DNA of 64,000 bases. Source: an uncultured SAR86 cluster bacterium (GTDB lineage: Bacteria > Pseudomonadota > Gammaproteobacteria > Magnimaribacterales > Magnimaribacteraceae). The DNA lies in assembly GCA_902537425.1 (NCBI GenBank), contig CACBBD010000005.1:1-64000 (forward strand). The letters run 5' to 3'. The stretch's first letter is position 1. Each line of letters opens with the position of its first letter. Below, piece after piece: positions 33,687 to 42,922 of the stretch. Position numbers and translations under genes: made by a program. Below the pieces are notes generated by a model. The model was not told the DNA's origin. It did not search any database and saw nothing but the letters and a program-made list of their open reading frames with translations.

Positions 33687-35531
33687 CTAACCTTGTTCTA
33701 ATTTTTGATTTAAATCAAACCACTGCTCCTCAGATAGTTCTATCTCATTTTTTAAACTGACTTGATCCCTTAATAGTGCATGAAAATCTAATTCTTCATC
33801 CTTTTTATAAGATTTCGGATTATTAAGACTTTTCTCAACTTCTTTTAATTTCCTATTCAGGCGTTTCAATATTTTTTCTACAGCAATTATTTCTTTCTTA
33901 ATTTGTTTTTGGTCTATTTGAGTAAGTCCTTTTTCTTTTTTATGGTTCTTTTCTCTTTTAGGCGAAGAATTTTTCAAGACTGATTTTCTGTAATCTTCCA
34001 GATCTCCTTTAAAATTATCCAAAATACCATTATTTATAATTAGAAACTCATCTACGGTGTTCGCCAACAGATGTCTATCGTGAGAAATTAAAAGTATTGC
34101 ACCTCCGAATCCTTGAAGAGCAACTGTTAAAGCTTGTCGCATATCCATATCCAGATGGTTGGTGGGCTCATCCATTAGTAATAGATTTGGCTTTTGAAAA
34201 GCAATAATTGATAGTGCTAATCTAGCTTTCTCCCCCCCAGAAAAGTTTTTTATCGTATTTTTGGTCTTATCACCAGTAAAATTAAAACCACCTAAAAAAC
34301 TTCTTATTTCTGACTCTGATGCATCCTCATTTACCTTGATAAGATGATCTATGGGACTCTGCTCAGGATTGAGATCATCAACTTGGTGTTGTGAAAAATA
34401 TCCAACTTTTAAATTTTTCCCCTCATATTTGTAACCCTTTAAAAGAGGCAATTCACCTTTAAGACTTTTTACAAAAGTAGATTTTCCCGCACCATTTACT
34501 CCTAATAATCCAATTCTATCTCCTGGACGTAGCGATATTTTCACATTACTTATGATAGAAGTCTCATATCCAAGATGAGCATCTTCAAGAGTTATTAGTG
34601 GATTTGAAATCTTACTTGTTTCAGGTATTTTGAACTTAAATGGAGAATCGATGTGTGCTGGGGCTATTAGCTCCATTCTTTCTAGCGCCTTTATACGACT
34701 TTGAGCTTGTCTGGCTTTCGTTGCTTTTGCTTTAAATCGTTTCACAAATTCTTGCATGTGAGATATTTCTTTTTGTTGCTTAGAATAATTACTTTCTATC
34801 TCGGCAAGTCTTGCTGCCTTTCGTTCTTCAAATTGAGAGTAGTTACCTTTATAGATCTCAATAGTCTCATTATGAATGTGAGCAATAAAGTTAACGCACT
34901 CGTCTAAAAATTCTCTGTCGTGTGATATGAGTAACATAGCGCCTTTAAAAGATTTAATCCAATTACTAAGCCAAATGATTGCGTCTAAATCTAAATGGTT
35001 TGTTGGTTCATCTAAAAGCAGCAGATCTGAGGGTTGCATGAGCGTTTTAGCGAGATTTAGCCTTACCCGCCAACCCCCTGAAAATTCTTTAAGGGTTTTA
35101 GAGAATTCTTCTTCAGAAAATCCCAAACCTACAAGCAGTTTCTCTGCTCTAGATTTAGCAGTAAACCCATCCAGATCCTCAAGTTGTGAATGAAGCTCCC
35201 CTAGAGAATCATACTCTCCATTAGACTCAGCATCTGAAATTGCTTTTTGAATCTCTACGAGCTTTTCGTCACCACTGATAACATAATCTAAAGCCTTTTC
35301 ATCAGTGCCAGGAATTTCTTGAGCCATGCAAGCTATTTTTAAGTCTGGAGGATAATTACATTGCCCCTGATCTGATTCAAATTCTCCTAGAATCATTTTA
35401 AAAAGACTCGTTTTTCCAGTTCCATTAGTACCAACTAGTCCAACTTTATTATTTTTATGCACAGTAAAACTCACATTTTCAAATAAAAGTTTTGAACCCC
35501 TTCTAAGGGATAGGTTATTAAATGAGAGCAT
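33687..35531 (-). CDS. ABC-F ATPase (YheS/Uup-like)
   Basis: A soluble protein of about 614 aa with two ABC domains, each with Walker A (GTNGTGKTS; GVNGAGKST), signature (FSGGWRVRL; FSGGEKARL) and Walker B (LLLLDEPTNHLDLD; LLLMDEPTNHLDMD), joined by a charged linker, plus a C-terminal coiled coil. ABC-F proteins act on ribosomes. The opening MLSFNNLSLRRG matches YheS-type proteins, so the ATG at 35531 is preferred; the frame opens 13 residues earlier at 35570. It is monocistronic. Confidence 0.9.
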   Translation of the reverse strand: MLSFNNLSLRRGSKLLFENVSFTVHKNNKVGLVGTNGTGKTSLFKMILGEFESDQGQCNYPPDLKIACMAQEIPGTDEKALDYVISGDEKLVEIQKAISDAESNGEYDSLGELHSQLEDLDGFTAKSRAEKLLVGLGFSEEEFSKTLKEFSGGWRVRLNLAKTLMQPSDLLLLDEPTNHLDLDAIIWLSNWIKSFKGAMLLISHDREFLDECVNFIAHIHNETIEIYKGNYSQFEERKAARLAEIESNYSKQQKEISHMQEFVKRFKAKATKARQAQSRIKALERMELIAPAHIDSPFKFKIPETSKISNPLITLEDAHLGYETSIISNVKISLRPGDRIGLLGVNGAGKSTFVKSLKGELPLLKGYKYEGKNLKVGYFSQHQVDDLNPEQSPIDHLIKVNEDASESEIRSFLGGFNFTGDKTKNTIKNFSGGEKARLALSIIAFQKPNLLLMDEPTNHLDMDMRQALTVALQGFGGAILLISHDRHLLANTVDEFLIINNGILDNFKGDLEDYRKSVLKNSSPKREKNHKKEKGLTQIDQKQIKKEIIAVEKILKRLNRKLKEVEKSLNNPKSYKKDEELDFHALLRDQVSLKNEIELSEEQWFDLNQKLEQG

Positions 35532-35682
35532 AAAATCTGCTTGCGGATTGTAGCAACTATTATCTTCCAATTGCTGAAATTAGAAACAATATCGACAGCT
35601 AAGCTAGTAAAAAGAAAGAGTTCATATATGATTTTTAGATTAAACTAACAACATAGAGAATTGAAGTATCTACATCTAAAAA

Positions 35683-35874
35683 ATGCAATATATCGAAGGC
35701 ACCATTCATGACTTAATAATTTTTATTATCATGATTATCTTTGGCGGATTAACCTGGTACATCGTAAATAAGCTTTTATCTAGTTTGATTACAAACCAAA
35801 GAATCACTGAGATTATATCTATTATCTGTGGACTTTCTGTTGGCGTGTTTATTATTAACGAGTTCTTGCTCTAA
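35683..35874 (+). CDS. Small two-span membrane protein
   Basis: A 63-aa protein with two hydrophobic segments (about residues 8-30 and 42-62) joined by a short polar loop. No family recognised. No strong ribosome-binding site is seen. It lies alone between the ABC-F gene and the MFS transporter. Membrane-like composition over its full length supports it being a gene, but chance cannot be excluded in AT-rich DNA. Confidence 0.45.
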   Translation: MQYIEGTIHDLIIFIIMIIFGGLTWYIVNKLLSSLITNQRITEIISIICGLSVGVFIINEFLL

Positions 35875-35912
35875 TCTCTATACATACTTAATTTTCAGTC
35901 TATTATTATGTA

Positions 35913-37220
35913 ATGAGTAATTCGCTAAAAGAATCTAATATAAAAAAAGTAGCTTTGACATCTTTGTCTGGCACAAGTATCGAGTGGTATGACTTCTTTT
36001 TATACGGTGCAGCAGCAGGTTTAGTATTTCCAAAACTATTTTTTGGAGAAGTTGATCCAACTACTGCATTAGTTTTATCTTTTATGACTTTTGCTGCAGG
36101 ATTTATAGCTAGGCCTATAGGTGGAATTGTATTCGGTCATTTTGGAGACTTGATAGGAAGAAAAAAGACTCTAGTGATTGCTCTAATGCTTATGGGTATT
36201 TCTTCGACTCTTATCGGGTTATTGCCTACCTATGACACTATTGGAATAGTTGCTCCATTATTACTTACTGCCTTAAGATTTTGTCAGGGTATTGCAATAG
36301 GAGGGCAGTGGGGCGGAGCTATGTTACTAGTTACTGAGAGTGCTCCCAGTAATAGGAGAGGCTACTATGGAGCTTACGCTCAAGCTGGAGCTCCTGTTGG
36401 AGTAATTCTTGCGAATATAGCCTTTATTTCAGTAAGCATGCTTACATCGGAAGAAAACTTCTTATCGTGGGGTTGGAGAATCCCATTTCTTATAAGTTTT
36501 GTTCTAGTAATTATCAGTATGTATATACAACTAAATCTAGAGGACACAAAAGCTTTTAAAGATCTTGAGGCAATGAAATCATCTGACGATAGTAGTCCAA
36601 AAGTTGTAAAATCATCTCCAATTTTGGAAGCTTTAAGAAGATATCCTAGAAGGATTTCACTGGCAGCGGGGGCTTTTCTTTCAGTACAAGTAACTTTCTA
36701 TATATTAGTGGCATTCATCCTTGCCTATGGTGTTCAGACTACTGACTTATCTAGAAATGATTTACTAATGGCTGTTTTGATAGGATCTGCATTAATGGTG
36801 CCGACGCAATTTATGTTTTCAGATTACTCTGATAAAAACGGAAGAAAAGGAATCTTTATGACCGGAGCTGCCTTAACAGCGTTATGGTCCTTTGCTCTTT
36901 TCCCTCTTATAGATACAGGAAATTTTTACTTAGTTATACTAGGTGTGACTGGAGGATTAGCCTTTTTAGGTATGATGTATGGTCCGCAAGCAGCCTTTTT
37001 TGCTGAATTATTTTCAACAGAAGTTCGATACTCCGGTGCTTCGCTTGGCTATCAAATTGGAGCAATTATTGGAGGTTCTTTTGCTCCTACAATTGCAACA
37101 CTTCTTTGGAAAAATTATGATATCTTTTGGGTGTCGGTCTATATAGCGTTTGCTTCTATATTGTCCTTAATATCTGTTTATTTTTTAACTGAAACCTATA
37201 AATCAGACTTGAATGAATAA
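35913..37220 (+). CDS. MFS transporter, metabolite:H+ symporter (MHS) type
   Basis: A 435-aa twelve-span transporter. The N-terminus (SGTSIEWYDFFLYGAAAGLVF) and the loop GHFGDLIGRKKTL are typical of the metabolite:H+ symporter family (ProP, KgtP, ShiA and relatives), which imports osmolytes, dicarboxylates or aromatic acids. The substrate cannot be assigned. No Shine-Dalgarno sequence; a TATTAT hexamer at 35901-35906 ends 6 nt before the ATG, compatible with a leaderless message. Convergent with the iron ABC operon 3 bp away. Confidence 0.87.
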   Translation: MSNSLKESNIKKVALTSLSGTSIEWYDFFLYGAAAGLVFPKLFFGEVDPTTALVLSFMTFAAGFIARPIGGIVFGHFGDLIGRKKTLVIALMLMGISSTLIGLLPTYDTIGIVAPLLLTALRFCQGIAIGGQWGGAMLLVTESAPSNRRGYYGAYAQAGAPVGVILANIAFISVSMLTSEENFLSWGWRIPFLISFVLVIISMYIQLNLEDTKAFKDLEAMKSSDDSSPKVVKSSPILEALRRYPRRISLAAGAFLSVQVTFYILVAFILAYGVQTTDLSRNDLLMAVLIGSALMVPTQFMFSDYSDKNGRKGIFMTGAALTALWSFALFPLIDTGNFYLVILGVTGGLAFLGMMYGPQAAFFAELFSTEVRYSGASLGYQIGAIIGGSFAPTIATLLWKNYDIFWVSVYIAFASILSLISVYFLTETYKSDLNE

Positions 37221-37223
37221 CGT

Positions 37224-37874
37224 CTAAATTAAATTACCTTTTTCCATTCTTAACTGTTTATCAGTCATGACCTCAGCTTCATAAGCATCATGAGTTACTA
37301 AAAGAATACTAGAATTCCTATCAGAAAAAACATTCGATACTTCCTTATATAGACTTTTTCTAAGCTCTTCATCTAGTGCGCTAAAAGGTTCATCTAACAT
37401 TAGTAAATCTGGATTAGGAGCAAGAGATCGAGCAAGAGCAACTCTTTGTTGTTCGCCTCCAGATATTTCATGAGGGTACTTATTCTTAAGAGAATCTATT
37501 TTTAAGAGCTCTAGAAGATCCGATACAATTTTGTTTTTATCTTTGTTTCTCTGAATACCAAAGCAAATATTTGCATAAACAGACAAATGAGGAAAAAGAG
37601 CTTTCTCTTGGACAACTAGACCAACATTTCGTTTTTCAGGAGGAATGAATATTTTGTCACTGGTCATAACTTCGGCTTTCTTAATAATCTCACCATTATT
37701 TGGTTTTTCCAAACCAGCAATAAGTCGTAATAAAGTACTTTTTCCACATCCCGAAGGACCTAATATTGAAACTCTTTCTCCGATTGAAATATTTAAATTA
37801 AGATCTTTTATTGTTAAGTCAGACTTCCCATAAGAATGATTCAAGTCTTTAATTTCTAAGATTAGGTTATCCAT
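37224..37874 (-). CDS. fbpC: Iron(III) ABC transporter ATP-binding protein
   Basis: A 216-aa ABC ATPase with Walker A GPSGCGKST, signature ISGGEQQRVALARS and Walker B LLMLDEPFSALD. It lacks the C-terminal regulatory domain of longer FbpC proteins (about 350 aa), like several short iron and thiamine importers. It is the last gene of the fbpA-fbpB-fbpC-type operon, starting 4 nt after the permease stop, and energises uptake of ferric iron across the inner membrane. The substrate is inferred from the operon partners. Confidence 0.87.
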   Translation of the reverse strand: MDNLILEIKDLNHSYGKSDLTIKDLNLNISIGERVSILGPSGCGKSTLLRLIAGLEKPNNGEIIKKAEVMTSDKIFIPPEKRNVGLVVQEKALFPHLSVYANICFGIQRNKDKNKIVSDLLELLKIDSLKNKYPHEISGGEQQRVALARSLAPNPDLLMLDEPFSALDEELRKSLYKEVSNVFSDRNSSILLVTHDAYEAEVMTDKQLRMEKGNLI

Positions 37875-37878
37875 TTAC

Positions 37879-39483
37879 TTAATTGGGTCTAGATGATCTT
37901 ATCATTTTTGATAGAAATATTATGGGAATCAATCCAATAATGACTATCGCGATAGCAGGTGCAGCTGCCTGCAACATTCTTTCTTCAGAGGCATAGGTAT
38001 ATGTTGAAACCGCCAATGTTTCAAAATTAAAGGGTCTAAGTATGAGAGTCGCAGGTAATTCTTTCACTACATCAGACATCACGAGTAAAACGGAAGTTAA
38101 TAAAGCGGTTTTCATTAGCGGAGAATGAACATTAATCAACATGCGCCAACCCGAGATTCCGAGCAATCGTGATGATTCATCTATAGAATTACTAACTCTT
38201 TGGTAGCCGGATTCTAAAGAGGAATTTGCAAGTGCATAAGTTTTTATGACGTAGGCAATCATTAATCCAAAGATTGAGCCAGTCAATACAATATCTACAT
38301 TGGAAAATAAAAAAGTATCAAGATATACCATTAGCTGTACCATACCTACAGCAAGTATCAAACCTGGTACAGCATATCCTAAAGACAATAGTGAACTTAA
38401 TTTCTCAACTAATTTATTAGGTTTAAATCTGACTGAAAAGTTAATTAATAGAGCTAATCCGGCACAAATTATACCTGTTCCTAAAGACAGGCTCAGCGTG
38501 TTCATTGAATTACTAATAAATCTGTCATTGAAAAAGCCTAGGTTTACTTCGTATGCCCAAAGACTAAGTTCAACTATTGGAATGATAAAGCCAATAAAAA
38601 TTGGTATAAAACAAATTAAAAATGCTATTAATCCCTTAAAACCTTGCAGATTATCCACAAGATTGGGCGAGAAGTTTGAATTATTAGATGTATAGATTGA
38701 CCCGCCTCGAGTAATTTTTTCGATTAGATAAAATACACCAATAATAATAAGTAATAAAGAAGCTAGTTGCATGGCAGTTTGTAGATCATACAAGCCATAC
38801 CAAGTTCTAAATATCCCGGTGGTAAAAGTCTCTATTGCAAAGTGATCCACAGCACCAAAGTCAGATAAAGTTTCCATGATCACTAACATAACACCAGCTA
38901 TAACAGCCGGCCTTATTATCGGCAAACCAAGCTTATAAAAAACTTGCACTTCATTGAGACCTAGTAACCGTGAGGCCTCTTTCATTGATTTTGATTGATT
39001 GATAAGAGCACTTCTAGACACCAGGTAAACATAAGGATATAAAGTAAAGGCAAATACTATTATTGCACCATACATACTTCTCACATTTGGGAAGAAAACA
39101 AAATCATCATCGAGATCAAACAAATATCTAATTAAATTATTAGCATCTCCATAAGGATCAAACAGTCCGGTAAAAGTATAGGCCAAAATATATGGCGGTA
39201 TAGACAATGGAAGAATCAAAGCCCACTCAAATATGTTTTTACCTATAAAGTTGTAGTTTGTAACCGTCCAGGCAGTCACTGTTCCAATGATGAATACTAA
39301 GACCGCAACTCCGATTACTAATATCAGTGACGAATTTATATAGTCTAAAAGAACAAATTCGTAAAGATGAGACCAATTGTCAGAATAATTTCCAAATAAA
39401 CTTGATAAAACTATTACTAGAGGAGCAGTAAAGATAATCAGGACTGCAAAGGGGAGAAGTCTCCAGGAAGATACTGTGTTCAA
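37879..39483 (-). CDS. fbpB: Iron(III) ABC transporter double permease
   Basis: A 534-aa membrane protein with about twelve spans in two homologous halves, each carrying the binding-protein-dependent permease EAA-like loop (EASRLLGLNEVQVFYKLGLP; DESSRLLGISGWRMLINVHS). This fused two-half layout is typical of FbpB/ThiP-type permeases. It lies between the binding protein (45 bp upstream) and the ATPase (4 nt downstream). It should form the channel for ferric iron handed over by FbpA. Confidence 0.88.
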   Translation of the reverse strand: MNTVSSWRLLPFAVLIIFTAPLVIVLSSLFGNYSDNWSHLYEFVLLDYINSSLILVIGVAVLVFIIGTVTAWTVTNYNFIGKNIFEWALILPLSIPPYILAYTFTGLFDPYGDANNLIRYLFDLDDDFVFFPNVRSMYGAIIVFAFTLYPYVYLVSRSALINQSKSMKEASRLLGLNEVQVFYKLGLPIIRPAVIAGVMLVIMETLSDFGAVDHFAIETFTTGIFRTWYGLYDLQTAMQLASLLLIIIGVFYLIEKITRGGSIYTSNNSNFSPNLVDNLQGFKGLIAFLICFIPIFIGFIIPIVELSLWAYEVNLGFFNDRFISNSMNTLSLSLGTGIICAGLALLINFSVRFKPNKLVEKLSSLLSLGYAVPGLILAVGMVQLMVYLDTFLFSNVDIVLTGSIFGLMIAYVIKTYALANSSLESGYQRVSNSIDESSRLLGISGWRMLINVHSPLMKTALLTSVLLVMSDVVKELPATLILRPFNFETLAVSTYTYASEERMLQAAAPAIAIVIIGLIPIIFLSKMIRSSRPN

Positions 39484-39528
39484 TTTAAATTTAAAAACGT
39501 TTGCAATTAAGCTTAAACTAGAAATAAG

Positions 39529-40548
39529 CTATTTCCAACCAGACCTATCCATAAGTTTTACTGCATTAGGATTAAGTTCACCAAAACTTCTTACAGAAGT
39601 TTGATCTTCTTTGAAGTTTGTTCCAAAACCTGCTATTTCAGCGCTGGGTGCAACATCTTCAAGGACTGAATATTCATATGACTTATCAATCATATATTTT
39701 TGAACTCTTTTCGAAATTAAAAACTCAATGAAAGAATTAGCATTATCTTTATTTGGTGCATTTTTTAATATACCAGCACCACTTATATTAATATGGGCTC
39801 CTCTATTTTTTTGATTTGGAAAAATCATTTTTACTTTTTTTGCAGCTTCCAGTTGTTCTTGTCCAGCAGATCCGGAAAGCATTATCCCTATGTAATAGCT
39901 ATTTGCCACGGCTAAGTCGGCCTCTCCATTTGCTACTGCTATAATTTGTGATCTGTCATTACCTTGAGGCTTTCTTGCAAAGTTACCAACTAATTTTTTG
40001 GCCCATTTTTCAGTTGCTTCTTCTCCTATATTCTTTATCAGTGATGCAACCAAAGACTGGTTATACATATTATTAGAACTCCTAATAACTACTCTTTTAT
40101 TCCATTTTTGATCCGCTAAGTCCTCGTAATTAAAATTCTCTACTAGCTCATCAGAAACATTCTCCGGATTATAAAATATAACCCTGGCTCTTTTAGCTAT
40201 AGCCGTCCATTCATCATTTGGACCTCTGAGATTTTCAGGAACCTCAGTGAGTACTTTTTCAGACTGAATGCTTTGAAACAAACCTTCTTTTTGAACTTTC
40301 CAAAGATTTCCTGCATCTACGGTGAAAAAGATGTCAGCAGGTGAGTTCCTTCCTTCCACCTTGAGTCTTTGCAATAGGGCACTGCCTTTTCCAGAGATGA
40401 TATTGACTTTTATACCGGTCTCTTCTGTAAATTCTTCATAAAGTGCATCATCGGAATCATAGTGACGAGAAGTATACACATTTACTTCATCAGCAAAGAC
40501 TAGGTTAATAAAAAAGGAAGAAAGCAAAATCATTAGAATTTTCTTCAT
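39529..40548 (-). CDS. fbpA: Periplasmic iron(III)-binding protein
   Basis: A 339-aa solute-binding protein with signal peptide (about residues 1-19). The early stretch VNVYTSRHYDSDD, the paired tyrosines in NSYYIG and further tyrosines near the C-terminal part match ferric-binding FbpA/FutA-type proteins, in which Tyr (and His) residues bind the metal. It is the first gene of the operon. A Fur-like palindrome covers its predicted promoter (40556-40583), which supports iron-controlled expression. The -10 ends 7 nt before the ATG and no Shine-Dalgarno sequence is seen. Confidence 0.9.
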   Translation of the reverse strand: MKKILMILLSSFFINLVFADEVNVYTSRHYDSDDALYEEFTEETGIKVNIISGKGSALLQRLKVEGRNSPADIFFTVDAGNLWKVQKEGLFQSIQSEKVLTEVPENLRGPNDEWTAIAKRARVIFYNPENVSDELVENFNYEDLADQKWNKRVVIRSSNNMYNQSLVASLIKNIGEEATEKWAKKLVGNFARKPQGNDRSQIIAVANGEADLAVANSYYIGIMLSGSAGQEQLEAAKKVKMIFPNQKNRGAHINISGAGILKNAPNKDNANSFIEFLISKRVQKYMIDKSYEYSVLEDVAPSAEIAGFGTNFKEDQTSVRSFGELNPNAVKLMDRSGWK

Positions 40549-40555
40549 AAGCAGG

Positions 40556-40583
40556 ATTTTACTTTATTGAGAATGATTCTCAA
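40556..40583 (-). promoter_or_regulatory. Predicted fbpA promoter
   Basis: Read on the minus strand: TTGAGA (40583-40578), a 16-bp spacer, then TAAAAT (40561-40556), 7 nt before the fbpA ATG. The -35 and most of the spacer lie under the Fur-like palindrome. The closeness of the -10 to the start codon implies a very short or absent leader. Confidence 0.5.
40568..40582. promoter_or_regulatory. Fur-box-like operator upstream of fbpA
   Basis: TGAGAATGATTCTCA is a perfect 7-1-7 palindrome that matches the Fur core TGATAATnATTATCA at all but two symmetric positions. It sits 20-34 bp upstream of the fbpA start, over the predicted -35, and is the kind of site at which iron-loaded Fur would block transcription. 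It lies 8 bp beyond the P450 stop, so it is most likely to act on fbpABC only. Confidence 0.75.
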
Positions 40584-40590
40584 ATAGAAT

Positions 40591-41919
40591 TTACTTTCTA
40601 TGAACGATTACTGGCAGTTCTGTAATACCTCTAATAAAACTTGAGTTGAGATACTTAGTTTCTCCAACAGTTTCAATAAATGAAAATCTTTTTAGAATTT
40701 CTTCCCAAAGAATCTTCAGTTGAAGATCGGCAAGTCTATTGCCAAGGCATCTATGGATTCCAAAACCAAAAGAGATATGCTGCCTTGCATCTTCTCTTTC
40801 GACATTAAGTTCATCAGGGTTCTCAAATTTATTTATATCTCTATTTGCCGAAGTGTACCAAATTGCAACCTTATCCCATTTTTTAATTTTCTTTCCACCA
40901 ATTTCAACATCTTCCATTGCAGTTCGACACATATGTCCAACAGGACTTTGCCATCTGATTATCTCAGACACCATATTGCTTATTAAATCATTGTTAGCTT
41001 GAACTTTGGCTAGTTGCTCCGGGAATTGATTAAAAGCTTTAATGCCACCACTCATCGAATTTCGAGTAGTATCGTTTCCTGCTACTATCAGAAGAATTAC
41101 ATTTCCTAAAAATTCATTGGGCGTCATATTTTTGGTATTTTCACCTCGAGCGAGCATTGAAATAAGATCATTTCCATCACTACCGTTAGCCTTCCTTTCT
41201 TCCCATATTGAATTGAAGTATTCAAAACATTTCCAAAGTTCTTGAAAACCTTCTTCGGGAGTTTCAAAAAAATCTGGATCCGTTATTCTCTCAACCGTAT
41301 CTGACCAATGTATCAGTTTTAATCTATCTTCTTGCGGAACATCAAACAACGTAGCTAACATTCGGCTAGTAAGTTCTATGGATACTTTATCAACCCAATT
41401 AAAGGTCTCTCCATCAGGAAGTTGATCAAGAATGCTTTCGGTCCTTTCTCTTATTAACTGCTCAAAATTTCCTAAATGACCCGGAGTAAACATTGGCGCA
41501 ACTACCTGTCTTTGGTCAGTATGTATAGGCTGATCTTGCATTATGAACATAGGTAGATGAAATATTGCGTCTGGTGGCTCGGACATTGGCTGTCCACCGA
41601 GCCTAATGCCACCATTCATAATGTCAGATGAAAATGTTTTATGATTCATATCAATAGCTTTTACATCTTCATATCCTGAGATAGACCAATAAGGACCTGC
41701 TTGACTATCCTCAGTGAAGTGAACAGGACTCTCCTCTCTTAATCTTTTAAATACATCAATATCAAGATTCTTTCCAAACCAATCATTATTAGCAGGATTG
41801 ATTTTATCGATATCAACAGAGTAAGGATCAATATCGTCCGGTAATCCCCACTTAGCTTTTATGTCTGCATTTGATATATTTTCAATATCAAGAATATTAT
41901 CTTTTTGATCTGTACTCAT
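40591..41919 (-). CDS. Cytochrome P450, CYP153-like
   Basis: A 442-aa soluble P450. The heme-binding loop is GFGIHRCLGNRLADLQ with the ligand Cys391. The I-helix oxygen motif is AGNDTTRNSMSGG. The ending (LQLKILWEEILKRF) and N-terminal region closely resemble CYP153 enzymes, terminal hydroxylases of alkanes and fatty acids. No ferredoxin or ferredoxin reductase gene is adjacent, so electrons must come from elsewhere. A GATAAT hexamer ends 9 nt before the ATG with no Shine-Dalgarno sequence. It points to hydrocarbon or fatty-acid oxidation, though CYP153 membership needs a tree. Confidence 0.87.
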   Translation of the reverse strand: MSTDQKDNILDIENISNADIKAKWGLPDDIDPYSVDIDKINPANNDWFGKNLDIDVFKRLREESPVHFTEDSQAGPYWSISGYEDVKAIDMNHKTFSSDIMNGGIRLGGQPMSEPPDAIFHLPMFIMQDQPIHTDQRQVVAPMFTPGHLGNFEQLIRERTESILDQLPDGETFNWVDKVSIELTSRMLATLFDVPQEDRLKLIHWSDTVERITDPDFFETPEEGFQELWKCFEYFNSIWEERKANGSDGNDLISMLARGENTKNMTPNEFLGNVILLIVAGNDTTRNSMSGGIKAFNQFPEQLAKVQANNDLISNMVSEIIRWQSPVGHMCRTAMEDVEIGGKKIKKWDKVAIWYTSANRDINKFENPDELNVEREDARQHISFGFGIHRCLGNRLADLQLKILWEEILKRFSFIETVGETKYLNSSFIRGITELPVIVHRK

Positions 41920-41993
41920 ATTGCGAACATTATCTCAAAAGATATTGATTATTGTTATAAAGTTTTTTTTTAATATGTTTTAAAATGTAACTA

Positions 41994-42671
41994 ATGATAG
42001 TAGGAATCTTATTTTTTCTAATAGTCTTTGTTATTCCCAAATTTTGGCTTTCGTATTCAATGAAAAGTAATGACAAAGAACTCACAAATATGCCATTCAA
42101 TGCCGAGGAATTTGGGAGACTTATTCTTGAAGAAAATAATTTAAAAGACGTAAAGATCGAAGAATCTTCAATGGTAGATCATTATGATTTAAATGATAAG
42201 ACTGTAAGAGTTCAAGAAGGTAGATTATCAAAAAAAAGTTTAACTTCATTAACTATAGTATGTCATGAAATAGGGCATGCAATACAACACAATGAAGAGT
42301 ATGGTCCTTTAGTTCGCAGAACAAATATAGTAGAAAAAACTCAGTGGATTTCAAAACTTGGAGGAATAATCCTCTACAGTGGTCTGCCACTCATATTAGC
42401 GACTGGTTCCTTTGGTCTTATCAAAGTTTGCCTTATTTTTGTTATATGCTCAGTTCTACTTGGAGTTTTGATTCACTTAATTACCTTAGATGTAGAGATT
42501 GATGCAAGCTTCAGACGAGCTATGCCTATCATCAGAGAAAAGATACCTGAACAATATCATGCTAATTGTAGCAATGTGCTGAAAGCAGCTGCTTTCACTT
42601 ATGTAATTGGTGCACTTACGAGTTTCTTGTCTCTTAGATATTTGTGGCTACTCGTTTCGAGAGTGCGTTAG
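41994..42671 (+). CDS. YugP-type membrane zinc metallopeptidase
   Basis: A 225-aa membrane protein with the zinc motif HEIGH at 91-95 (HEIGHAIQHN) and a likely third ligand Glu in LDVEIDAS (about residue 167). Hydrophobic segments lie at about 1-20, 110-140 and 145-165, and near the C-terminus. This matches the neutral zinc metallopeptidase family of YugP (PF04298-like). Its substrates are unknown. Upstream is a long T-rich tract and the P450 gene on the other strand. Confidence 0.83.
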   Translation: MIVGILFFLIVFVIPKFWLSYSMKSNDKELTNMPFNAEEFGRLILEENNLKDVKIEESSMVDHYDLNDKTVRVQEGRLSKKSLTSLTIVCHEIGHAIQHNEEYGPLVRRTNIVEKTQWISKLGGIILYSGLPLILATGSFGLIKVCLIFVICSVLLGVLIHLITLDVEIDASFRRAMPIIREKIPEQYHANCSNVLKAAAFTYVIGALTSFLSLRYLWLLVSRVR

Positions 42672-42675
42672 AAAT

Positions 42676-42918
42676 TTAGTCTAATTTCTCTTCAAAGTCA
42701 CAGATCATTTTAGCTTCAACTGATCCAACAACAGCCAAGTTTACTTTTGCGCGACCTTCCATAGATCCAGAAACTAGACATTTCTCAAGACTTTCTTGAA
42801 TAATTTCTCTAACGATCTCAGTTAACTCCTCGACTGTTAAGTCACTAATTGTTTTTTCCTCTGTTAATAAGATATTGAAGCTTACGAGTAAAATTGCACA
42901 AATTAATTTTTTTTTCAT
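42676..42918 (-). CDS. Small secreted protein of unknown function
   Basis: An 80-aa protein with a signal peptide (about residues 1-19) and an acidic helical mature part containing two cysteines (EKCLVSG and KMICDF) that could form a disulfide. No family recognised. It begins 4 nt after the stop of the photolyase-like gene and is probably co-transcribed with it. A clear function cannot be given. Confidence 0.55.
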   Translation of the reverse strand: MKKKLICAILLVSFNILLTEEKTISDLTVEELTEIVREIIQESLEKCLVSGSMEGRAKVNLAVVGSVEAKMICDFEEKLD

Positions 42919-42922
42919 ATTT

